NCBI RefSeq assembly: GCF_963666145.1
Contig: NZ_OY762614.1
Location: forward strand, 3,462,501 to 3,526,500
Reading direction: 5' to 3'
Source: an uncultured Desulfobacter sp.
Lineage (GTDB): Bacteria > Desulfobacterota > Desulfobacteria > Desulfobacterales > Desulfobacteraceae
Length of the DNA: 64,000 nt
Below the pieces are notes generated by a model. It worked only from the letters and a program-made list of their open reading frames with translations, made no database searches and was not told where the DNA came from. Shown in pieces: positions 8,542-18,583 of this stretch; the stretch's first letter is position 1; the number at the start of each line of letters is the position of its first letter. A program made the translations under genes and the position numbers.

Positions 8542-11500
8542 TTATGTCTGCTGAATCCGGGTCAATTTATGGGCGACCCTGGCAACTTCACTGCAGCCCC
8601 ATGCCTGTGCATCGCACCCTCTTGGCGTGTGCGGAAAATTTCCGTCAAGAATTTCGGGTATAAACCCTGCCGCACCCGTGCGCATCAATGGCAGCGCACT
8701 GCCAAGCCATGCCAGGGCCGCCGGAATACCCGGGGGGCCAAAGGCTGTGGCCCAGGCTTCGCAGAATATCGGGAACTGCCAGGTCCAGGCCGTGCCGTTG
8801 TGGTAGGCCGGTTTGCGTTGGGTATCCTCATCCCCCTGGTAATATCCGGCATAGGGCGCATGGGGATTGACCAGATGCCGGCCGTCCCGCTCAATGAACA
8901 ACGGAACGGTCAAGGTCCGGTCTGCAAGGCTCCTGATACCGCCCGGCACCAGAAGTTCCCGGCAGGTTTCCACCACCCGGGCCATGATTTTGGGATCGTC
9001 GATAACCCCTAAAGTGATCAGCAGCAGCTGATTAGGCCGCAGGGCATCATCAGGAATGGCATGTCCTGGGTCAACCGGTTCCCTGCAGTGCAGGCAGTCA
9101 CTGAAAAATCCGTCCTCTTCCCGCCAGAAGAGATCAACAATGTTGCGTTTGACCGTGTCGGCATGCCTTTGCCATGTCGCTTGGTCTTCAGGATCATCCA
9201 CCTGGGATAAAAATTCAAGGGAATGGCACCACAACGCCTGGATTTCAATGGGATATCCCTGGCGGGGGGTCCCTGCCGGGAAATTGGTATCCATCCAGGT
9301 GAAATGGGCCGGGCTGTATAGCAGCATGGATTTCGGATCGGCCTTGACACCGGTGGGGGTGCCGTTGATCATGGATGACGCCATCTCCTTGAGCACCTGG
9401 ATCATGGTGCGCTGCCCGATGGGTTGGGTGAGTACCTCTGGGATTCCCAGGGTTTGCGCCAGCTGTCGACAGCAGGCAAAAAACCAAAGCGGCGCATCCG
9501 AGGTCTCAATGTTCCTTGCGTCTTGTCCGCATATCATATTGGGCAGCGTGCCGTTTTTTTCAAATTTCCCAAAAAGAGAGAGTATGGCTAGGGCATCCCG
9601 GGTTCGCCCAAGCTCAATTAAAGCGCGGCAGAATATCAGACTGTCCCTGCCCCAGTCCAGGAACCATGGGTATCCTGCCACCACACTTTTTTCGTCCCCC
9701 CGGTCCACGATAAATGCGTCAAGGCTTGCCTGGATCGCTTGGGAGAAGGGGATGGTTGATTGAAAAGGCCCTGGCAGGGGGATTTTTTTGCCGCTTGAAG
9801 TCTCGGGCATTGTCTCTTTGTTCATGACGCAGGCTTCCAGGCTTACCGTGTCTCCACCCTTCACATTGATGCTGAAATAGCCCGGACTGAACAGATCAGA
9901 GTCGGCATCCAGTCCCCGGGTGGCTTCAACACTTCTGTGGACCATGTAGTGCCATTCCGGTTTGACGGAAAATGAGTCCTGACTGCTTGACAGCCTGAGT
10001 ATATGTCCCGTTTGGGATTGAAAGAAAAATCCGTTTTCAAATGCCGAAACCCGAAACGGCCATTGCTGCTCCGGTCCGCTAAAGGCCTTCACCGTGTCAT
10101 GGAAACTTCGGTCTTCAATGTCCGGCCGGATGACCAGGGTGACGTCGCGGTGGGGTTGAAGTCGCCGGGGGCTATCGGCCGGTGCGGGTTCCCGGTGCAG
10201 GGTCAGGGTCACCCGGTTGGTTTTCGGGTCCATCTGCAGGAACAGGTCAATAACGTAATACCGGCCTTCGGATGAGGGTACTCTGAACCGCCATTTCCCG
10301 CCCTGGCCATGGGAGGCCCAGAAGGCATCCAGGCAGTCGGGGCCAAGTTCCCTGGAATAACCCTGAAATACACCCCAGATTCTGAACCGGGACAAAAGCA
10401 TCCATCTGTTTTCGGGCAGTACAGGGTTCAGATTGGCCCCCAGCAGCGCATCGTAACGGCTCTCCAGGTGGCTGAAACTTGCCCCTGAGCGCATCATTGC
10501 ACCCAGGCTTGTGGTGGACAGCTGCTTGATGGAGGGATCAGACGTTATCTCTTTGCGGGTAAAGGAGAGCCGCAGGGTAAGCGTATCAAAGGGGGGGAGA
10601 TACCGGACATTTCCGTTGATTTTTTTGGTGCCTTCGGGGCCGGATATGCGCAGCTTGAGCAGGCAGTCTTTGTGCGTGTCTTTTATCTCAAGGGGCATGA
10701 AAACGGCCATGTAAGCATCCTGGCCTTCTGCGGGAAGGCTTTCGTGAAATCCCAGGCATTTTTTGTCGGCCCCTGCCTCATCAAGCTGAACCCTGAAATG
10801 CTTGTTGCACCGGACCAGCAGGAAAAAGCCCGGGGGTACCATTACCCTGCGGTTGATATCTTTGTGGGCATCAAACAGGATCGTTTGGCAGGGGCCCTTG
10901 TCCACGTAGAGTTCCCGGATAAATGTTTCGGGATCGCCGGCAAGATCCATGGCGGCCCGGTCCACATCCAGATCTGCCAGATCCATGTGGCCTTTCACCG
11001 CTGCAATCACTTCAAGGGCCAGGGCCCGCCGTTTTTGCATCAACACCCTGTCAGGCATGAACAGATGACCGGCCGGCTGGGCCTCTAAACGCTTTAAATC
11101 CTCTTTTTGGGGGCTTAGGGCCAGGACCTGGCCCGGCTTTAAAAGAATCCGGTTTTTGCCTTTTCTGGTTTCGGCCGGAACAGTGCTGCCTGAAATCAGA
11201 TCGGTCCAGGGAAAGGCAACGCCGCCTTCGGCCCCGGTGGGCCACACGGCCATAACTTGACTGTCGCAGTCCAGGTTGACCAGCACCAGCACCCGGGAAT
11301 TATGATAGGCATTGAATCGCAGCAACGCCGGTGCCTGGCTCTCTTGATCGTGGATAAGGTTCAATTGTGCGCCGCTGAAAAATGCCGGGTGTTCCCGCAA
11401 AAGAAGATGAAGCCGGGTAATATAATCCACCTGGTTCTCGGGACTACCCCAGTTCAAGCCCGGGGCGTTGTGGACATTTATTTTTTCCGTGGCAAACCAC

Positions 11501-12870
11501 TCCACGCCGTTGGCAAATCCAAATCCCCCACAGACGCTGAACAGGGCGCAAAGACCGGTTCTCATTTTTGCGTAGGTTTGGGATACCTTGGCCAGGCGGT
11601 CATTGTCATGGGTTTCGGCAAAATGGATTAAGTGTCCACAGGTATTTGACAGGTCGATGGCATGGGGCAGGTACCGGGATATTTGCTCCAGGGTATATTC
11701 CTGGAACAGCTCTGAATAGGCCCAGTTAAAATTGGCGCGCTGGAGCAGGTCCCGGGTCGCATCGGGTGGACCGCCCAGTCCTTCAAGGAAAAAAACAGTG
11801 TTCGGATACTGGCGTCTCACCTTGGCGATAATATATTCCCAGGCGGCTTCGGGGATCATGTATCCAGCATCGCACCTGAAGCCGTCCACGCCCCGGCGGC
11901 ACCAGCGCATAAAAATATCCGCCATGTACTGCCACAGATCTGTGTGCCGGTAATCCAGCTTGGTCAGGTCCGCCCAGACAACCCCCCAGGCCCCGGGGGT
12001 TCGGATTTTGCCGTCGTCTTCCCGATCCAGCCATTCGGGATGGGACTCGTGCAGCCGGGCGGCCCAGCCGGTGTGGTTGATGGCAATATCAAGAATCAGG
12101 TAGCCGTCGTGATCATGCACGGCATCCACCAGCTCCATGAATTGTTCAAGGGGGGTGGCGGCCGGGTCAAACTGGGCCAGGGCCGGGTCTACATCGGAAA
12201 AGTCAAGGGCGGCATAGGGGCTGCCGAATCGGCCCATCCTGGCATAGGTGGTGGGGGTGGGGTGGATGGGCAAAAGATGAAGCACCCGGCAACCCATCCT
12301 GGAAAAGATAAAGTTTAACTGTTCCTTTAACTCCCTGAATTTACCTGATTTTGGGATCACCGTAAATCCTTGGTCATCCAGCTTCATGAGCACGGAATCC
12401 AGATTCGGGGGCTGGAACGTTGCATCTTTGGTGGGGCCGAATTGCCGCACAAAGGCGTTATATATGATATTAGCGCAGCAGGTCCCGGCCGGTTCAACAC
12501 TGATTTTGGTGTTCTCCCCATCGGGCCATACCGGCACATCACTGTCCTGGGGACTAAAAAAACATTTGGCCTGGAACGCGCCGGTCTGGTACAGGGGCAG
12601 GTGGATGGCAAAATTGCCGTCGTCATCTTTTTGCATGGGCAGGTCATACCAGGCTTCACCCAGTTTGATTTCGTTTTTTTCCACCCGGCGAATGATTTCC
12701 CTGCGGACCGTATTCGCGTTGCCCAGGTTGGTTCTGACAAAGGCGCGGCCTGGTTCGTCAGGGGAGACCGTGAGCTTGAACATGATGACATCCCCACAGA
12801 ATGAAATCCGTGCCGTTCCCGGGGACGGACTTTGGGCGAGCAAGAATCTTTCTTGATTTTCTTTGACCAT
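8542..12870 (-). CDS. Bifunctional-type glycogen debranching enzyme, GH13 alpha-amylase domain fused to GH133 amylo-alpha-1,6-glucosidase
   Basis: 1442 aa. The N-terminal ~150 residues form a beta domain. A GH13 barrel follows with all three catalytic acids visible: Asp334 (GVDGFRCDAGY), Glu363 (FFLEGLGG) and Asp422 (ETHDND). A beta-rich linker spans about 560-1030. The C-terminal ~400 residues are an amylo-alpha-1,6-glucosidase (GH133-type) domain with GYPWFLDWGRDSL, QDARNIETSDAPLW and YHNGTAWTWQFP. The order transferase-like GH13 then glucosidase GH133 resembles eukaryotic debranching enzyme. It probably shortens and removes glycogen branches left by phosphorylase. It is upstream of the second glgA with a 408-bp gap, so the two may have separate promoters. 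It is not the GlgX type. Confidence 0.88.
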   Translation of the reverse strand: MVKENQERFLLAQSPSPGTARISFCGDVIMFKLTVSPDEPGRAFVRTNLGNANTVRREIIRRVEKNEIKLGEAWYDLPMQKDDDGNFAIHLPLYQTGAFQAKCFFSPQDSDVPVWPDGENTKISVEPAGTCCANIIYNAFVRQFGPTKDATFQPPNLDSVLMKLDDQGFTVIPKSGKFRELKEQLNFIFSRMGCRVLHLLPIHPTPTTYARMGRFGSPYAALDFSDVDPALAQFDPAATPLEQFMELVDAVHDHDGYLILDIAINHTGWAARLHESHPEWLDREDDGKIRTPGAWGVVWADLTKLDYRHTDLWQYMADIFMRWCRRGVDGFRCDAGYMIPEAAWEYIIAKVRRQYPNTVFFLEGLGGPPDATRDLLQRANFNWAYSELFQEYTLEQISRYLPHAIDLSNTCGHLIHFAETHDNDRLAKVSQTYAKMRTGLCALFSVCGGFGFANGVEWFATEKINVHNAPGLNWGSPENQVDYITRLHLLLREHPAFFSGAQLNLIHDQESQAPALLRFNAYHNSRVLVLVNLDCDSQVMAVWPTGAEGGVAFPWTDLISGSTVPAETRKGKNRILLKPGQVLALSPQKEDLKRLEAQPAGHLFMPDRVLMQKRRALALEVIAAVKGHMDLADLDVDRAAMDLAGDPETFIRELYVDKGPCQTILFDAHKDINRRVMVPPGFFLLVRCNKHFRVQLDEAGADKKCLGFHESLPAEGQDAYMAVFMPLEIKDTHKDCLLKLRISGPEGTKKINGNVRYLPPFDTLTLRLSFTRKEITSDPSIKQLSTTSLGAMMRSGASFSHLESRYDALLGANLNPVLPENRWMLLSRFRIWGVFQGYSRELGPDCLDAFWASHGQGGKWRFRVPSSEGRYYVIDLFLQMDPKTNRVTLTLHREPAPADSPRRLQPHRDVTLVIRPDIEDRSFHDTVKAFSGPEQQWPFRVSAFENGFFFQSQTGHILRLSSSQDSFSVKPEWHYMVHRSVEATRGLDADSDLFSPGYFSINVKGGDTVSLEACVMNKETMPETSSGKKIPLPGPFQSTIPFSQAIQASLDAFIVDRGDEKSVVAGYPWFLDWGRDSLIFCRALIELGRTRDALAILSLFGKFEKNGTLPNMICGQDARNIETSDAPLWFFACCRQLAQTLGIPEVLTQPIGQRTMIQVLKEMASSMINGTPTGVKADPKSMLLYSPAHFTWMDTNFPAGTPRQGYPIEIQALWCHSLEFLSQVDDPEDQATWQRHADTVKRNIVDLFWREEDGFFSDCLHCREPVDPGHAIPDDALRPNQLLLITLGVIDDPKIMARVVETCRELLVPGGIRSLADRTLTVPLFIERDGRHLVNPHAPYAGYYQGDEDTQRKPAYHNGTAWTWQFPIFCEAWATAFGPPGIPAALAWLGSALPLMRTGAAGFIPEILDGNFPHTPRGCDAQAWGCSEVARVAHKLTRIQQT

Positions 12871-13182
12871 GGTCTTGCCTTAAAAATGAAGTTGGACTTA
12901 AAAATGGAGCGCTTTTTAAGATTTAAATTAAGATTATATCATATAATTCCAAAGAGTAAATAAAAACTGAAACAAAGTTTTGCGGCCCTGAATCGCACGA
13001 TATGAAACTGTTCTTTACACAAGCGATTGGGTGATTTTTTCCATATTTCCGGCATGGAAATACCTCTTGATTTCGCAGGTTTTTTCATCTGACTCTGGCT
13101 TTTTGTTAAAAAAGGAGCTATGCAGTAAGTCTCAAATTTTAAATTACATAGTTGTAGCTGAGTAGCTGAAAGGATTCGGGGT
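12871..13182. other. Intergenic, divergent promoter region
   Basis: 312 bp between the divergent debranching gene and asd. AT-rich around 12905-12965. I see no gene, tRNA or strong hairpin. It must carry promoters for both directions but I could not assign clear boxes. Confidence 0.5.
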
Positions 13183-14289
13183 ATGAAAAAAGTCGGAATA
13201 GTTGGCTGGCGGGGCATGGTGGGGTCTGTGCTCATGGAAAGAATGTCTGCACAGAATGATTTTCAAAAATTCACGCCGGTTTTTTTCACCACGTCCCAGG
13301 CCGGACAGGCTGCACCGGATGTGGGGCAGGGTTCGTCGGAACTTATTGACGCCTTTGATATTGATACACTCATGGAAATGGATATCGTGGTGACCTGCCA
13401 GGGTGGTTCTTACACCGAAGCCGTGCGTCCTAAACTGGCCGAGCGCGGCTGGCAGGGGTACTGGATTGATGCCGCATCCACGTTAAGGATGGATGCCCAG
13501 AGCATTATTGTTCTGGATCCGGTCAATATGCCGGTGATTGAAACGGCGATATCCAAGGGAATTAAAAATTTTATCGGCGGCAACTGCACGGTATCACTGA
13601 TGCTGATGGCCCTGGGCGGGCTTTTTGAAAATGACTGGGTGGAATGGCTGAGTTCCATGACCTACCAGGCAGCTTCGGGTGCCGGTGCCAAAAATATGAG
13701 GGAACTTGTGGCACAGATGAAAACCCTTGGCGACCAGGCCGCATCGATTCTGGATGATCCTGCGTCCGCAATTCTTGATCTTGATCGAAAGGTTACCGAC
13801 ACCTTGCGCTCTGATGTTTATCCTGTTGACACCTGGGGCGTTCCCCTGGCAGCCAGCCTGATTCCCTGGATTGACCGGGCCATGGAGAACGGCCAGACCC
13901 GGGAGGAGTGGAAAGGCTTTGTGGAAACCAATAAAATTCTGGGGCGCTCGGACAATCCCATTCCCATTGACGGCCAGTGTATCCGTATCGGGGCCATGCG
14001 CTGCCATTCCCAGGCGTTTACCATCAAATTGAAAAAGGATGTTCCTTTAGACGAGATCAATGCCGCACTGGCGGCCAATAATGACTGGGTCCGGGTGATC
14101 CCCAATAATAAGGAAGCTTCCATAAAGGATCTGACACCCGCCGCCGTCACCGGCACCTTGAACGTTCCTGTGGGCAGAATCCGGAAAATGAATATGGGTG
14201 AAAATTTTCTCACGGCATTTTCCGTGGGAGATCAGTTGCTCTGGGGTGCTGCAGAACCCCTGCGGCGGATATTGAACATCATTCTGTAA
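13183..14289 (+). CDS. asd: Aspartate-semialdehyde dehydrogenase
   Basis: NADPH-dependent reduction of aspartyl phosphate to aspartate semialdehyde, for lysine/diaminopimelate, threonine and methionine synthesis. 368 aa, aligning end to end with the E. coli-type enzyme: N-terminal GIVGWRGMVGSVLM nucleotide loop, VTCQGG, GYWIDAAS, and GGNCTVSLM with catalytic Cys135 at the same number as in E. coli. LPVDG-like and LRCHSQAFTIKLK blocks are also present. The AAAGGA-type site is about 10 nt from the ATG. It stands alone, convergent with the following two-component operon. Confidence 0.97.
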   Translation: MKKVGIVGWRGMVGSVLMERMSAQNDFQKFTPVFFTTSQAGQAAPDVGQGSSELIDAFDIDTLMEMDIVVTCQGGSYTEAVRPKLAERGWQGYWIDAASTLRMDAQSIIVLDPVNMPVIETAISKGIKNFIGGNCTVSLMLMALGGLFENDWVEWLSSMTYQAASGAGAKNMRELVAQMKTLGDQAASILDDPASAILDLDRKVTDTLRSDVYPVDTWGVPLAASLIPWIDRAMENGQTREEWKGFVETNKILGRSDNPIPIDGQCIRIGAMRCHSQAFTIKLKKDVPLDEINAALAANNDWVRVIPNNKEASIKDLTPAAVTGTLNVPVGRIRKMNMGENFLTAFSVGDQLLWGAAEPLRRILNIIL

Positions 14290-14341
14290 TTTCTTTATTA
14301 TTGTCCTTGGAATGGGCTGGTTATGAACCGTTAGCGGTTTG

Positions 14342-15727
14342 CTAAGGAATGGAAACGGTCAGGCAAATTTCCCGGCCGTTGTGATCCGCGCTGATGTCGC
14401 CCTTGCAGCGTGTGATCTGTTTTTTTGCAATGGCCAGCCCAAGTCCTGTTCCCGATGCTTTTTGCCCGGGAATTCGAAAAAACGGATTGAACAGGCGGTC
14501 TAGATCCGCTTTACTCATCGGGCCGCAGGTATTGGTGATTGAAAATTCAAGCCCCTTGGGGGATACCGTTCCGACGGATACACGGATGGTATTGCCGGGC
14601 GGAGAATATTTGATGGCATTGTCCATGAGATTGGAAAAAACCGATTTCACCACTGATTTATCCTGGCGGGCTTTGCCGAAGTCCCGGATGTCAAGGTCCA
14701 GTGTCAGATCGTTTTTGTCCAAAAGCGGATAGTATGCCTCCATCATGGATCTGATATATTCGGAAAACCTGAACGTTTCAGGTTCCAGGGTCGATTCCTG
14801 GTAATCAATTTTGGACAGGGCCAATGCTTCTGCGATCAGGGTATCAAGATCCCCGATATCCGAATCCATGTTGTTCAACAGTCGTATGATCGCATCATCC
14901 GAAGCCCCTTTCTGTTCCAGCTTGTCTAAGATGAGTTCCTTGGAAACCCTCAGACGTGCCAGGGGAGAGCGTAACTCATGGGATACATTGGCCGTCAGCT
15001 CCTTGGAATTTCGGACCAGCAGTTCCAAACGATCTGCCATCCGATTAAATGTCTCCCCAAGTTTGGCAATCTCATCATCACCTTTGATATCCGTTCGCAC
15101 GGACAGATTTCCGCCGGCAAATTCAAGGGCCGACTGGTTCAGCCGGTTTATACGGCGGGTAATGTATGAAATCGCAGGAAACAGCATCACGGTGGCGGTA
15201 ACACCTATGATGATGAGCCCCAGTAAAAACAGACCTTCGTTTCGGCTGTTTTTTGCGGTGTCCATAAACAGGTGCAGGTACAAGCCCCTGCTTTGATCGT
15301 TGATGGGGATGACTGCATAGTATTTGTTCCATTTAAGCAGGTAATGATACAGTGTAATCCCGCTGTCTTGGTTCGTTTGCTGGTGGGGCTCATAGGGCAG
15401 AAAATCCATGGGTCCTTCAAAACTCTGAAAGATAATATGCCCATTGGGTTCGGTGATCCAGACTTTGACGTCAAAAAATGATGTGCAACGCTCTAAAAGT
15501 TGGATGAGGTCCGGATTCTTTTCCGCCGGCAGATCCTTGTATCGGTCCACCTCTTTTTGCACCATGACCTTGAATACATTAAGCTTGGCAAGCGCTTTAT
15601 GATCCAGGTCTGATTTATAACAACGTCCTGACGTCATCATGAACAAACCAATGGTCAGCAGGATGGTGATCAGCAGGATGCCCAGAAAAGCGAAAAGAAT
15701 TTTCAGGTAAAGGCGTTTGATTTGCAT
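14342..15727 (-). CDS. Sensor histidine kinase, CpxA/EnvZ-like
   Basis: 461 aa inner-membrane kinase. TM1 is at about residues 9-32, a periplasmic sensor loop follows to ~165, TM2 is at ~168-190 (LFLLGLIIIGVTATVMLF), then HAMP (ITRRINRLNQSALEFAGGNLS), HisKA with the phospho-acceptor His in NVSHELRSPLARL, and an HATPase domain (DNAIKYSPPG; GTGLGLAIAKK). It lies 15 bp after its response regulator and is certainly its partner. Layout and motifs resemble CpxA-type envelope stress sensors, but the periplasmic domain gives no clear ligand. Confidence 0.92.
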   Translation of the reverse strand: MQIKRLYLKILFAFLGILLITILLTIGLFMMTSGRCYKSDLDHKALAKLNVFKVMVQKEVDRYKDLPAEKNPDLIQLLERCTSFFDVKVWITEPNGHIIFQSFEGPMDFLPYEPHQQTNQDSGITLYHYLLKWNKYYAVIPINDQSRGLYLHLFMDTAKNSRNEGLFLLGLIIIGVTATVMLFPAISYITRRINRLNQSALEFAGGNLSVRTDIKGDDEIAKLGETFNRMADRLELLVRNSKELTANVSHELRSPLARLRVSKELILDKLEQKGASDDAIIRLLNNMDSDIGDLDTLIAEALALSKIDYQESTLEPETFRFSEYIRSMMEAYYPLLDKNDLTLDLDIRDFGKARQDKSVVKSVFSNLMDNAIKYSPPGNTIRVSVGTVSPKGLEFSITNTCGPMSKADLDRLFNPFFRIPGQKASGTGLGLAIAKKQITRCKGDISADHNGREICLTVSIP

Positions 15728-15742
15728 GGTACGGGATTTTGC

Positions 15743-16438
15743 TTATGAATCGGGATTGATGAACATGTATCCTGTGCCCCATATTGTTTTTATCCGCACC
15801 GGGGAAGAGGGGTTTTTTTCGATTTTTCCCCTTAGCTTGGATACATGAATATCCACACTGCGATCATCAGCCATAAAGCTTCGGCCCTGGGCCATGTTGG
15901 TGATCTGCTCCCGGCTGAGTACAGTGTTCGGATGTTTCATCAACACTTCTAACACATTGAATTCCGTGGTGGATAAGGGCACGTTTTCGCCGGCCGCCAT
16001 CAGGGTCCGTGTGGATCGGTTCAATTCCAGATCCCCGGCCCGGATAATGACGGTATCGGCCTCGGGTGAAGTCCTGTCCTGGCGCCGGAGAATGGCCCGG
16101 ATTCTGGCAAGAAGCTCCCTGGGATTAAAGGGTTTGGGCAGATAATCGTCCGCCCCCAGCTCAAGGCCCACAATCCGGTCTGTATCATCACCCTTGGCAG
16201 TCAGCATGATGACCGGTATTGCATGTTTGGTCCGGATCTGCTTTAGTACCTCAAGGCCATTGGTGTCCGGCAGCATAATATCCAGAATAACAATATCCGG
16301 ATGATTATCCCGTATGGCATCAAGGGCATCACCACCTAACATGACGGCATGGGAAATAAATTCGTTTTCCCCGAAATATTCGGTTAAAAGTGCTATTAGC
16401 TTGGCATCATCGTCTACGATTAAAACTGTTTGGGGCAT
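15743..16438 (-). CDS. OmpR/CpxR-type response regulator
   Basis: 231 aa. REC domain with IVDDDAK, phospho-acceptor Asp in DIVILDIMLP and the conserved Lys in YLPKPFNPREL. A C-terminal OmpR-type winged helix follows (LSTTEFNVLEVLMKHPNTVLSREQI; DIHVSKLRGKIE; IKTIWGTGYMF). I start at the ATG at 16438, preceded by AAAGGA; an upstream in-frame start at 16606 would add 56 residues unlike any REC domain. Cotranscribed with the kinase. Divergent from the U32 gene, which could be a target or just a neighbour. Confidence 0.93.
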   Translation of the reverse strand: MPQTVLIVDDDAKLIALLTEYFGENEFISHAVMLGGDALDAIRDNHPDIVILDIMLPDTNGLEVLKQIRTKHAIPVIMLTAKGDDTDRIVGLELGADDYLPKPFNPRELLARIRAILRRQDRTSPEADTVIIRAGDLELNRSTRTLMAAGENVPLSTTEFNVLEVLMKHPNTVLSREQITNMAQGRSFMADDRSVDIHVSKLRGKIEKNPSSPVRIKTIWGTGYMFINPDS

Positions 16439-16620
16439 GATTTTTTTCCTTTCATTCCTCTTTATAATCGATTGTGCTGTTTTTTTACAGGGGTCGTCAA
16501 TTGTTTTTATTAAAATGGGGCAGTTTTTTTGTGTTTTAGCGCATTTTAACAGGAAAAGATTGACAGCCATGGTATTAAATGGTTCTTGAACCATTTGGAA
16601 AAACACTTTGAGGAGAGATC

Positions 16621-18495
16621 ATGTCCTGCCTGGAACTTTTAGCACCGGCGAAAAATATGGAATTCGGCAAGGCCGCTGTCGATCACGGGGCAGACGCCGT
16701 GTATATCGGCCCCGAACGGTTCGGTGCCAGGGCTTCGGCCGGTAACAGTGTCAGGGATATCGAGGCGTTGTGCCGTTATGCCCACCGCTATTTCGCCAGG
16801 GTGTATGTTGCGTTTAACACCCTGCTCTTTGATGATGAGCTTGAACCGGCAAGGGATTTGATCGAACAGCTATACGCGGCCGGGGTGGACGCCCTGATTA
16901 TCCAGGATATGGGGCTGTTGGAGATGGACCTGCCGCCTATCCCTCTGTTTGCCAGCACCCAGACCGATAACCGGACCGTTGAAAAGGTAAAATTCCTTGA
17001 ACAGTCGGGATTCTCCCGTGTGATTCTTGCCCGGGAACTCTCTTTGCCGGCCATTAAGCAGATCCGAAACGCCACGCGTGTGGACCTTGAGGCATTTGTC
17101 CACGGGGCATTGTGCGTCTGTTACTCCGGGCAGTGTTACATGAGTGCGGCCATTGGCGGCAGAAGCGCCAACCGCGGTGCCTGCGGCCAGCCCTGCCGGC
17201 TTGACTGGAACCTTGAAGACAAAGATGGTAGGTTACTTTGTGAAAACAGGCACCTGCTCTCGTTAAAGGATATGAATCGTGTAGATTTCCTGGCGGATCT
17301 GGTCCGGGCCGGAATCACCTCGTTTAAGATCGAAGGGCGGCTTAAAAGTTTGGACTACGTGAAAAATATCACGGGGTTTTACCGGCAAAGGCTTGATGCC
17401 CTGATAAACACCGGTTCCTCCTATACCAAAGCCTCTTCGGGCCGGACAACGTTTTCTTTTACACCCGAGCCCTGCAAAACCTTTAACCGGGGTTTTACCG
17501 ATTATTTTCTTTCCGGTTCCCCCGATAAGACAGATAAGAAAACCTTCGCCATTGACGCCTTTGATACGCCCAAATCTGTGGGTGAACCCCTCGGGCAGGT
17601 GAAACAGATTAAAAACCAGGCACTGGAACTGGACGGAAAGCATGATCTGCGGGCCGGTGACGGGATCTGTTTTCCCAACGCCCCGGGCCAGCTCAAAGGG
17701 TTTTATGTCAACCGGGTGGATGAAAATGGTCGTGTGTATGCGTCCGGAAAAACACCGATTCATAAAAAGGATCTGCCCAAAGGCACCCTGGTATTTCGGA
17801 ACCATGACCAGGGATTTACCCGTCTGATGTCAGGCCCGACGGCCCAAAGAAAAATTTACCTGGATATGACGTTTCGTGACCACCCCGACGGGTTTGAACT
17901 CTCTTGTGTGGATGAGGACAATATCCAGGCCCGGATCCTGCTGCGTGTGCCGGGGGAGCCCGCCCGCAATCCCGATACGGCCAAGGCGGCCATTGAACGG
18001 CAGCTGGGTAAATTGGGAAATAGCTGTTTTGAACTCAACCGCCTGGACATTCTTTCCAAACCTGTATTTCTGCCCGCCGCAGAGCTGAACCGTTTGCGCC
18101 GGGACCTGGTGGCACGTCTGGAGCAGAACCGGTTAAAGGCTTATTCTCGACCAATTGCCGTTCCCAGGCCGACACCTGTGCCGTTTTATAGAACCGATCT
18201 TGATTTTCGGGCCAATGCAGCCAGTCATCTGGCGGTTCAATTTTATGAAAAAAGGGGGGTAACGTCCATTGCTCCGGCCTTTGAAAGCGCCCCGCCGGGA
18301 CCGGGTATCCCCGTCATGACCACAAAACACTGCATCCGCCGCAGCCTTGGGTGGTGTCCGGCAAAAACAAAGGAAAACAGAGACAATGGCCCCCGTCCTT
18401 CTGCCGGGCCGTTGTTTTTAACCCATGGCAAACACCGTTTTCAGGTGACCTTTGACTGCAGTAAATGTGAGATGAAGCTTCACACCCTTTCCTAA
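16621..18495 (+). CDS. U32 family protein, RlhA-like 23S rRNA hydroxylation factor
   Basis: 624 aa. N-terminal U32 barrel beginning LELLAPAKNMEFGKAAVDHGADAVYIG written over residues 4-30, and the U32 signature around residues 158-176 (EAFVHGALCVC, GQCYMS) followed by RGACGQPCR; these cysteines are the expected Fe-S ligands. A long C-terminal region ends in FDCSKCEMKLH. The length and tail match the E. coli RlhA (YdcP) branch of U32, which hydroxylates a 23S rRNA cytidine; assignment to that branch rather than another U32 group is inferred. AGGAG is just before the ATG. Confidence 0.8.
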   Translation: MSCLELLAPAKNMEFGKAAVDHGADAVYIGPERFGARASAGNSVRDIEALCRYAHRYFARVYVAFNTLLFDDELEPARDLIEQLYAAGVDALIIQDMGLLEMDLPPIPLFASTQTDNRTVEKVKFLEQSGFSRVILARELSLPAIKQIRNATRVDLEAFVHGALCVCYSGQCYMSAAIGGRSANRGACGQPCRLDWNLEDKDGRLLCENRHLLSLKDMNRVDFLADLVRAGITSFKIEGRLKSLDYVKNITGFYRQRLDALINTGSSYTKASSGRTTFSFTPEPCKTFNRGFTDYFLSGSPDKTDKKTFAIDAFDTPKSVGEPLGQVKQIKNQALELDGKHDLRAGDGICFPNAPGQLKGFYVNRVDENGRVYASGKTPIHKKDLPKGTLVFRNHDQGFTRLMSGPTAQRKIYLDMTFRDHPDGFELSCVDEDNIQARILLRVPGEPARNPDTAKAAIERQLGKLGNSCFELNRLDILSKPVFLPAAELNRLRRDLVARLEQNRLKAYSRPIAVPRPTPVPFYRTDLDFRANAASHLAVQFYEKRGVTSIAPAFESAPPGPGIPVMTTKHCIRRSLGWCPAKTKENRDNGPRPSAGPLFLTHGKHRFQVTFDCSKCEMKLHTLS

Positions 18496-18583
18496 AACGC
18501 ATATTCCGCCCTGATTAAAATTCGACTTGACCGCTGCTGTTTATGTTTGTACGTTTTGACGAACTTTTACAGGGGAGGTGGAA

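Noticed and set aside
14326..14339. Small hairpin AACCG-TTAG-CGGTT between asd and the kinase gene
   Set aside because: Only 5 bp of stem and no T-run; too weak to call a terminator.
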